17,277 nucleotides of DNA, from NCBI GenBank assembly GCA_017507285.1, contig JAFWBF010000064.1, positions 1 through 17,277 of the forward strand. Reading direction: 5' to 3'. Position numbers and translations under genes: made by a program. This DNA is from Bacteroidales bacterium. Its GTDB lineage: Bacteria; Bacteroidota; Bacteroidia; Bacteroidales; P3. Within the stretch, counting starts at the first letter, position 1. The number at the start of each line of letters is the position of its first letter. Shown here in pieces: positions 13,162-17,277 of this stretch. Below the pieces are notes generated by a model. That model was not told the DNA's origin. It did not search any database and saw only the letters and a list, made by a program, of their open reading frames with translations.

Positions 13162-15603
13162 TTAGAATCTGTATTGATATGATATCGATGGCAAGATTGT
13201 GAATATTGATAGCTGCATCAGTCGTCCTTCGTAGTTGCCGCTTATAGGGTTGTAGTGTGTACCCTCATATATCATATACGGATTTTTGCGGTTATACACG
13301 TTGTATATGCTTATGTTCCACGTGCGTACACCGTGTTTCTTCTGCTTATGGAAATTCATACCTATATCCATACGGTGATAGTCGGGCATACGGAAATTAT
13401 TCCGTCCCTCCACATACTCTATTTCATTTCTATACCATCCTTCAATATCCGGTGCTTCAAATTCCTGCATTGCCAAAGTGGCAGCATTACCGGTGCTATA
13501 CACCCAAGTGGCGCTGATGTCGAAACGATCGTTGGGCTTATACATCAACACTATAGAGAAGTCGTGACGGCGGTCGTATTTGGCCGGGAACGGATTGCCG
13601 TTGTTCAGCACCTGACCGGGGCGGTCAAATAGTCTCATTGTCTTGCTCCATGTGTATCCGACCCATCCGGTAAATGTACCCATCGTTTTCTGAGCCAAGA
13701 ACTCTAACCCGTAGGCCCATCCACGGCCAAGGCACACCTTGTCTTCCCAGCCCACGCTACTTCCAAAAAACGAAGCGCCATCCTTGTATTCCATCAGGTT
13801 GTCCATATTTTTGTAATATCCTTCTAATGAGAGATCTAATATACTCAACAAGTTATACGATAATCCTGCCGCCACCTGGTGGGCATTCATAGGAGCTATA
13901 CGAGCCGTTACGGGTACCCAAAGGTCGGTAGGCATACTTATTCCCGATGTACTCAAAAGATGTAAATACTGTGTCATATAGGCATAACCAAATTTGGCCG
14001 AAAAGTCGTCGCTCAATAACCAACGTCCACTAAGGCGTGGCTGTATGGAGGGATAAAAAGTTCCTTCCACTGCAAAACCACTAAGTGCCAATCCTGCATT
14101 AACCTTCAAAGCATCTGTTATAGACCAATCATCTTCGGCAAATAAGTTTATTTCGTTAGCATGCACAACACTCTGTCCCAACGTTGTATCCATATCCAAA
14201 GTCTCCATCTGGTTGGAATAGTCATATTGCAGTTGCATACCCAGTACCTCCGGTGTAAATACATGATGAATCATCGAGCCACCAAACTTTATGCTATGGT
14301 TGGGGTCGGGGCTGTAGTCGAAATCGGCACGTATGGCATAGTCGCGAATACCCGATTTATAGGTCATCTCCATAGACTCCTCTTCTTGGCGGAACACTCC
14401 TTCGTAATCTTCATATTCGCCATAATATTCAAATCCCATTCCTATATCATTACGATAGCGTGTAAACGACCCTGTTATGTTCATAAACAGTTGTGGGTTT
14501 ATCACATAGTTCCACCTTAGGCTACCCACTATATTGCCCCAATTCATGTTCATCTTCATAGTTTCGCGGTATATGTTGCCGTCATACGATTCGTCGTATT
14601 TGATACGTGCATACACCTTATCATCGCCCATATAATAGCTGGCATACAACCGACTACGTTCGGAGAACTTATGTGTAATCTTACCATTAAAGTCGTAGAA
14701 ATAATATCCTGCCCTCAGCTTATCAAATTCTCCACTGTTCACCAACGACAACACGGGCTGCAACATAAGGTCGCCATAGGTACGACGTGCCGAGAGGCTG
14801 AAAGTGGTTTTCTCCTTCACTATGGGTCCTTCCAGTGCCAGCTTAGCAGAGATAAGACCTACATTTACCGAACCATGATATTCCTTGTCGTTGCCATTGT
14901 TGGTGGCAATATCCAGCACACTTGACAATCGGCCACTAAACCTTGCCGGAAAACTACCTTTGTAGAGAGTAACGTTCTTTACGGCATCGGCATTGAAGGC
15001 ACTGAAAAAACCTCCAAGGTGGCTTACATTGTATATAGGCACCCCGTCGAGAAGGAACAGATTTTCGTCGGGACCACCACCACGAACATACATACCACTC
15101 ATACCCTCCGAGCCACCTTGTACACCCGGCATAAGCTGCAAGGTTTTAAGCACATCTACTTCGCCAAAGAGTACCGGCACTGCCTTCAGATGTTCTACCG
15201 GTATGGCAATAGCACTAAGCTGGGAACTTTTAGGGTCGGTAGGCCTTTCGGCACGTATGGTAACGGTTTGTAACTCCACGGCAGGCTCCAACCTTACGTT
15301 AAGCTCCGTAGCCTTGCCCGGCTTCAAGCTAAACAGTTGCGAAGCATAGCCCACATACGATATCCGCAACTTTAGCGAATCCTGGTGAATGGTAAGTGAA
15401 TAGCGACCATGGGCATTCGTAACGGTACCTTTGCCCGAAATCTCGTCCAACACAGTAGCACCTATCAAGGTTTCGCCCGTAGCCTTGTCGGTAACGGTAC
15501 CACTCACAGTCTGAGCCTCACCCAATTGGTATCCAAAAAGCAAGGCAACAAATACAACCAAACATCCAAGTGTTTGGAGGTGTTTCTTTCTTTCAATATT
15601 CAT
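13162..15603 (-). CDS. TonB-dependent outer-membrane receptor with carboxypeptidase-regulatory-like N-domain
   Basis: An 813-residue outer-membrane receptor. Residues 1-30 are a signal peptide ending G-E-A-Q. Residues 32-108 form a carboxypeptidase-regulatory-like domain (V-S-G-T-V-T-D-K-A-T-G-E; L-R-I-S-Y-V-G-Y). The plug covers about 125-235, with P-G-V-Q-G-G-S-E-G and Y-V-R-G-G-G-P-D-E-N-L-F-L-L-D-G-V-P-I-Y. The rest is the beta-barrel, rich in aromatic-ending strands and closing with S-Y-Q-Y-R-F, the expected C-terminal Phe. It imports an unidentified ligand with energy from TonB-ExbBD. At 813 residues it is shorter than most SusC proteins, which fits the group that pairs with DUF4249 lipoproteins instead of SusD. 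It leads an operon with the lipoprotein (44-base gap) and then dprA. Confidence 0.93.
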   Translation of the reverse strand: MNIERKKHLQTLGCLVVFVALLFGYQLGEAQTVSGTVTDKATGETLIGATVLDEISGKGTVTNAHGRYSLTIHQDSLKLRISYVGYASQLFSLKPGKATELNVRLEPAVELQTVTIRAERPTDPKSSQLSAIAIPVEHLKAVPVLFGEVDVLKTLQLMPGVQGGSEGMSGMYVRGGGPDENLFLLDGVPIYNVSHLGGFFSAFNADAVKNVTLYKGSFPARFSGRLSSVLDIATNNGNDKEYHGSVNVGLISAKLALEGPIVKEKTTFSLSARRTYGDLMLQPVLSLVNSGEFDKLRAGYYFYDFNGKITHKFSERSRLYASYYMGDDKVYARIKYDESYDGNIYRETMKMNMNWGNIVGSLRWNYVINPQLFMNITGSFTRYRNDIGMGFEYYGEYEDYEGVFRQEEESMEMTYKSGIRDYAIRADFDYSPDPNHSIKFGGSMIHHVFTPEVLGMQLQYDYSNQMETLDMDTTLGQSVVHANEINLFAEDDWSITDALKVNAGLALSGFAVEGTFYPSIQPRLSGRWLLSDDFSAKFGYAYMTQYLHLLSTSGISMPTDLWVPVTARIAPMNAHQVAAGLSYNLLSILDLSLEGYYKNMDNLMEYKDGASFFGSSVGWEDKVCLGRGWAYGLEFLAQKTMGTFTGWVGYTWSKTMRLFDRPGQVLNNGNPFPAKYDRRHDFSIVLMYKPNDRFDISATWVYSTGNAATLAMQEFEAPDIEGWYRNEIEYVEGRNNFRMPDYHRMDIGMNFHKQKKHGVRTWNISIYNVYNRKNPYMIYEGTHYNPISGNYEGRLMQLSIFTILPSISYQYRF

Positions 15604-15659
15604 TTTTCTGTTCTTTGTGTATAAACTTATTTGTAATTAATTGTTTATTTTTGAAATTG

Positions 15660-15692
15660 CAAAGATAATAAAAATATTCCACATAGAGTAAA
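15660..15692 (-). promoter_or_regulatory. Promoter candidate for the receptor-lipoprotein-dprA operon
   Basis: TATCTTTG on the minus strand (15667-15660) is an exact TAnnTTTG match, with TTTA (15692-15689) 21 bases upstream, one mismatch from TTTG. The -7 box ends 56 bases before the ATG at 15603. Confidence 0.58.
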
Positions 15693-15936
15693 CTATTCGT
15701 TCCATTTCCATATTTCCCGCTGTATATCAAAACATATCAGCAACTATATCTTCCAAAAAAGTTTTGTATACATAGCGTTTTTACTGCCATTAAGGTACAT
15801 TTGGTCATAAACATGAGAAGCAGAACCTACAAAAACACTATTTTTACATCGTTATCGCACGTTTCTTGCCGGTATTTCGGAGGTATATTTGAGTTTGTTT
15901 GGTACATAATTGTTACTTGTTTTATTTTATATGTTA
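15668..15936. other. AT-rich intergenic region between the RHS/immunity pair and the receptor operon
   Basis: Apart from the receptor promoter at its left end I see no gene, hairpin terminator or repeat here. A plus-strand frame from 15801 runs into the antisense of the membrane-protein gene and has no family resemblance. Base composition is visibly richer in A and T than the receptor gene. Confidence 0.4.
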
Positions 15937-16515
15937 TCAACTATGGTACTTGTGGTGTTTTTTTACTATTTCATAAGACTCTACACAGTACACACTCGGC
16001 AAAACCTTTTTTACCATCAAGTGCATTTGGATGGAATCTTGGAAATTATCTCCATACTCATCAATAAGGTTATTAATAGTTTTATTATTACAATCTACAT
16101 TCAATTTTTTGTCATTAAATTTTGTTTTAAAATAAGCGGTATCAAAACGTGAATAATGTCTGCCTGATTTTTTTTTATGATATCCATAAATTGATACGTA
16201 ATAATCTTCACTAAAACCATACCCCAATTTATAGGTAATAAACAATGAAAAATAAATAATATTTATCAATATTGATATAGATACCAATATTAAAACTATC
16301 CTTTTTAATTTCACTTTTACACTTATTTCGGGAAATACAATGGTTCCGGATAATAGAAGTGTAAATGGTGACACACGGAATAATGTGTTAACAAAATGGT
16401 TTGTAAAAAACATATCATGCATAGTGAAGTACCTAGCAATAAAGAGTATTATTGATATTTTTATGCAAAAAGATATATTTATGCGAGAAGTTATCAAATA
16501 ATTGTTTTTATTCAT
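15937..16515 (-). CDS. Three-helix membrane protein, candidate immunity protein for the RHS effector
   Basis: A 192-residue protein with no recognised family. Hydrophobic segments lie at about residues 14-30, 43-62 and 71-96. They are followed by a polar C-terminal part (97-192) rich in Lys, Tyr, Asn and His, ending K-K-H-H-K-Y-H-S. The ATG at 16515 overlaps the last 8 bases of the RHS gene (ATGAATAA), so translation is probably coupled. A small gene directly overlapping the 3' end of an RHS gene is the standard place for the cognate immunity gene, and an inner-membrane immunity protein would suit a toxin acting at the membrane or periplasm. That role is inference from position. The gene is markedly AT-rich compared with the receptor or atpD, as often seen in exchanged toxin/immunity cassettes. 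Alternatively it is an unrelated small membrane protein. Confidence 0.65.
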   Translation of the reverse strand: MNKNNYLITSRINISFCIKISIILFIARYFTMHDMFFTNHFVNTLFRVSPFTLLLSGTIVFPEISVKVKLKRIVLILVSISILINIIYFSLFITYKLGYGFSEDYYVSIYGYHKKKSGRHYSRFDTAYFKTKFNDKKLNVDCNNKTINNLIDEYGDNFQDSIQMHLMVKKVLPSVYCVESYEIVKKHHKYHS

Positions 16516-17277
16516 TGTTGTCTAGATTTTCTAATAATTCACTACTACCCTTATATGTTATTTGGTTTATTTGATATTCACGAATTGCACTATTTCTATT
16601 TTTTCTACTTATCTTTACTTGATTGTCATCTCGTTTAAGCCTTACCGAATTCTTCTGTGCTTCAATATTCCGTTTTTGTTTAGTAAGGCGACTAGCCAAC
16701 ACTGTGTTATTTTTTTCTATTCCTGCTATTAAGTCATCTGCTCTAGAATTTAAACCATTGTTTACCAATGTTAATATAGTCGCAGTATAGAACTCCCTTT
16801 CCCAATTTATGTCGTCTATACTATTATATTCACCAGTTTCAAAATTTTCAAATACAGATGTAACCATACTTTGAACCATCTCTGTAACCATTTCGCCACC
16901 TTTGCTCTTAGCAATTTTTGCCATCATTTTGGTACTTCCGATACCCGATACAAAAAACGATAATCCTGCAGTTGTAACTGCATCTAATGTAGCACTACCC
17001 CAATTTATACTACTAACTGCATCTTTAGCACTCATTCCTTTAATAAGAAAATTATCGACAAAATCTACCCCTGCGGACATCCCAAAAGCAGTTACACCTT
17101 CCAAAATTGCAGTAAAAGAATCCTCCCCATCCGGATCCACCAACTTTACCGGGTTCCAAGCACAATAAGCATACGGAGACAAACTAAGATACTTATCCGC
17201 CATAGGATCCACGCTAAGCCAACCCGTCAAAATATCCGAATCATAATACCTCGCTCCGAAGTAGGAAAAGCCTGTCT
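16508..17277 (-). CDS. RHS/YD-repeat protein, C-terminal end with uncharacterised toxin-like module; 5' end beyond the window
   Basis: The frame is open to the right edge; 255 residues are in view. Residues 2-50 are the conserved end of the RHS core: G-F-S-Y-F-G-A-R-Y-Y-D, then W-L-S-V-D-P-M-A-D-K-Y, S-P-Y-A-Y, N-P, and V-D-P-D-G-E. An apparent start at 17230 is a TTG inside this motif, not a real start. After D-P-D-G-E comes a module of about 200 residues: a Gly/Ala/Ser-rich, partly hydrophobic stretch with I-N-W-G-S-A-T, then a helical region, then a strongly basic segment (K-Q-K-R to R-K-N-R-N) and a short acidic tail. In polymorphic toxins the RHS core forms a shell and the variable C-terminal module is the delivered toxin. 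I recognise no nuclease, deaminase or ADP-ribosyl-transferase motif. It is followed with an 8-base overlap by a membrane protein. Confidence 0.85.
   Translation of the reverse strand, partial: TGFSYFGARYYDSDILTGWLSVDPMADKYLSLSPYAYCAWNPVKLVDPDGEDSFTAILEGVTAFGMSAGVDFVDNFLIKGMSAKDAVSSINWGSATLDAVTTAGLSFFVSGIGSTKMMAKIAKSKGGEMVTEMVQSMVTSVFENFETGEYNSIDDINWEREFYTATILTLVNNGLNSRADDLIAGIEKNNTVLASRLTKQKRNIEAQKNSVRLKRDDNQVKISRKNRNSAIREYQINQITYKGSSELLENLDNNE

Noticed and set aside
15801..16067. Plus-strand frame of 88 codons with a hydrophobic stretch
   Set aside because: Its second half is antisense to the end of the membrane-protein gene, hydrophobicity is expected from the AT-rich DNA, and no start signal supports it.

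Overview
The window looks like chromosomal DNA from an anaerobic member of the Bacteroidota, probably order Bacteroidales. The evidence is a TonB-dependent receptor paired with a DUF4249-type lipoprotein, an AtpD with a Bacteroidota-style insertion and a very short AtpC, several promoter-like TAnnTTTG boxes, an RHS protein of the 'DPMADKYLSLSPYAY' type, and a DRTGG/PHP/ATPase cassette that is usually linked to [FeFe]-hydrogenase genes. Species cannot be told from the sequence alone.

Region 1 (1-2765, minus strand) is the most unusual part. One uninterrupted reading frame of 921 codons runs off the left edge. After an acidic head it consists entirely of a 23-residue repeat anchored by Trp, with 39 anchors in view. 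It starts from a near-perfect Bacteroidota promoter. Long plus-strand frames over the same DNA are antisense shadows of this repeat. A homopolymer-rich intergenic stretch (2766-3089) separates it from a divergent ferritin-like gene (3090-3593, plus).

Region 2 (3645-5308, minus) is a three-gene cassette: DRTGG-domain protein, PHP-domain phosphoesterase, and a stand-alone histidine-kinase-type ATPase. No hydrogenase genes follow it here. Diverging from it is pdxJ (5465-6181, plus), which ends at a strong hairpin terminator shared with the convergent gene.

Region 3 (6251-15603) is a long run of minus-strand genes. In transcription order these are a TonB-dependent receptor, a DUF4249-like surface lipoprotein, dprA (15 nt behind the lipoprotein), atpD, atpC, and a secreted GH20-type beta-N-acetylhexosaminidase with C-terminal accessory domains. 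The atpD-atpC pair is isolated from the other ATP synthase genes. The receptor and lipoprotein probably form an outer-membrane uptake pair. The hexosaminidase, which has its own promoter candidate, releases amino sugars outside the cytoplasm.

Region 4 (15937-17277, minus) is the 3' end of an RHS/YD-repeat protein that runs off the right edge. It carries a C-terminal module of about 200 residues that I do not recognise. An overlapping three-helix membrane protein follows it. The arrangement is that of a polymorphic toxin and its immunity protein. No tRNA, rRNA, CRISPR array, insertion sequence or riboswitch was recognised.
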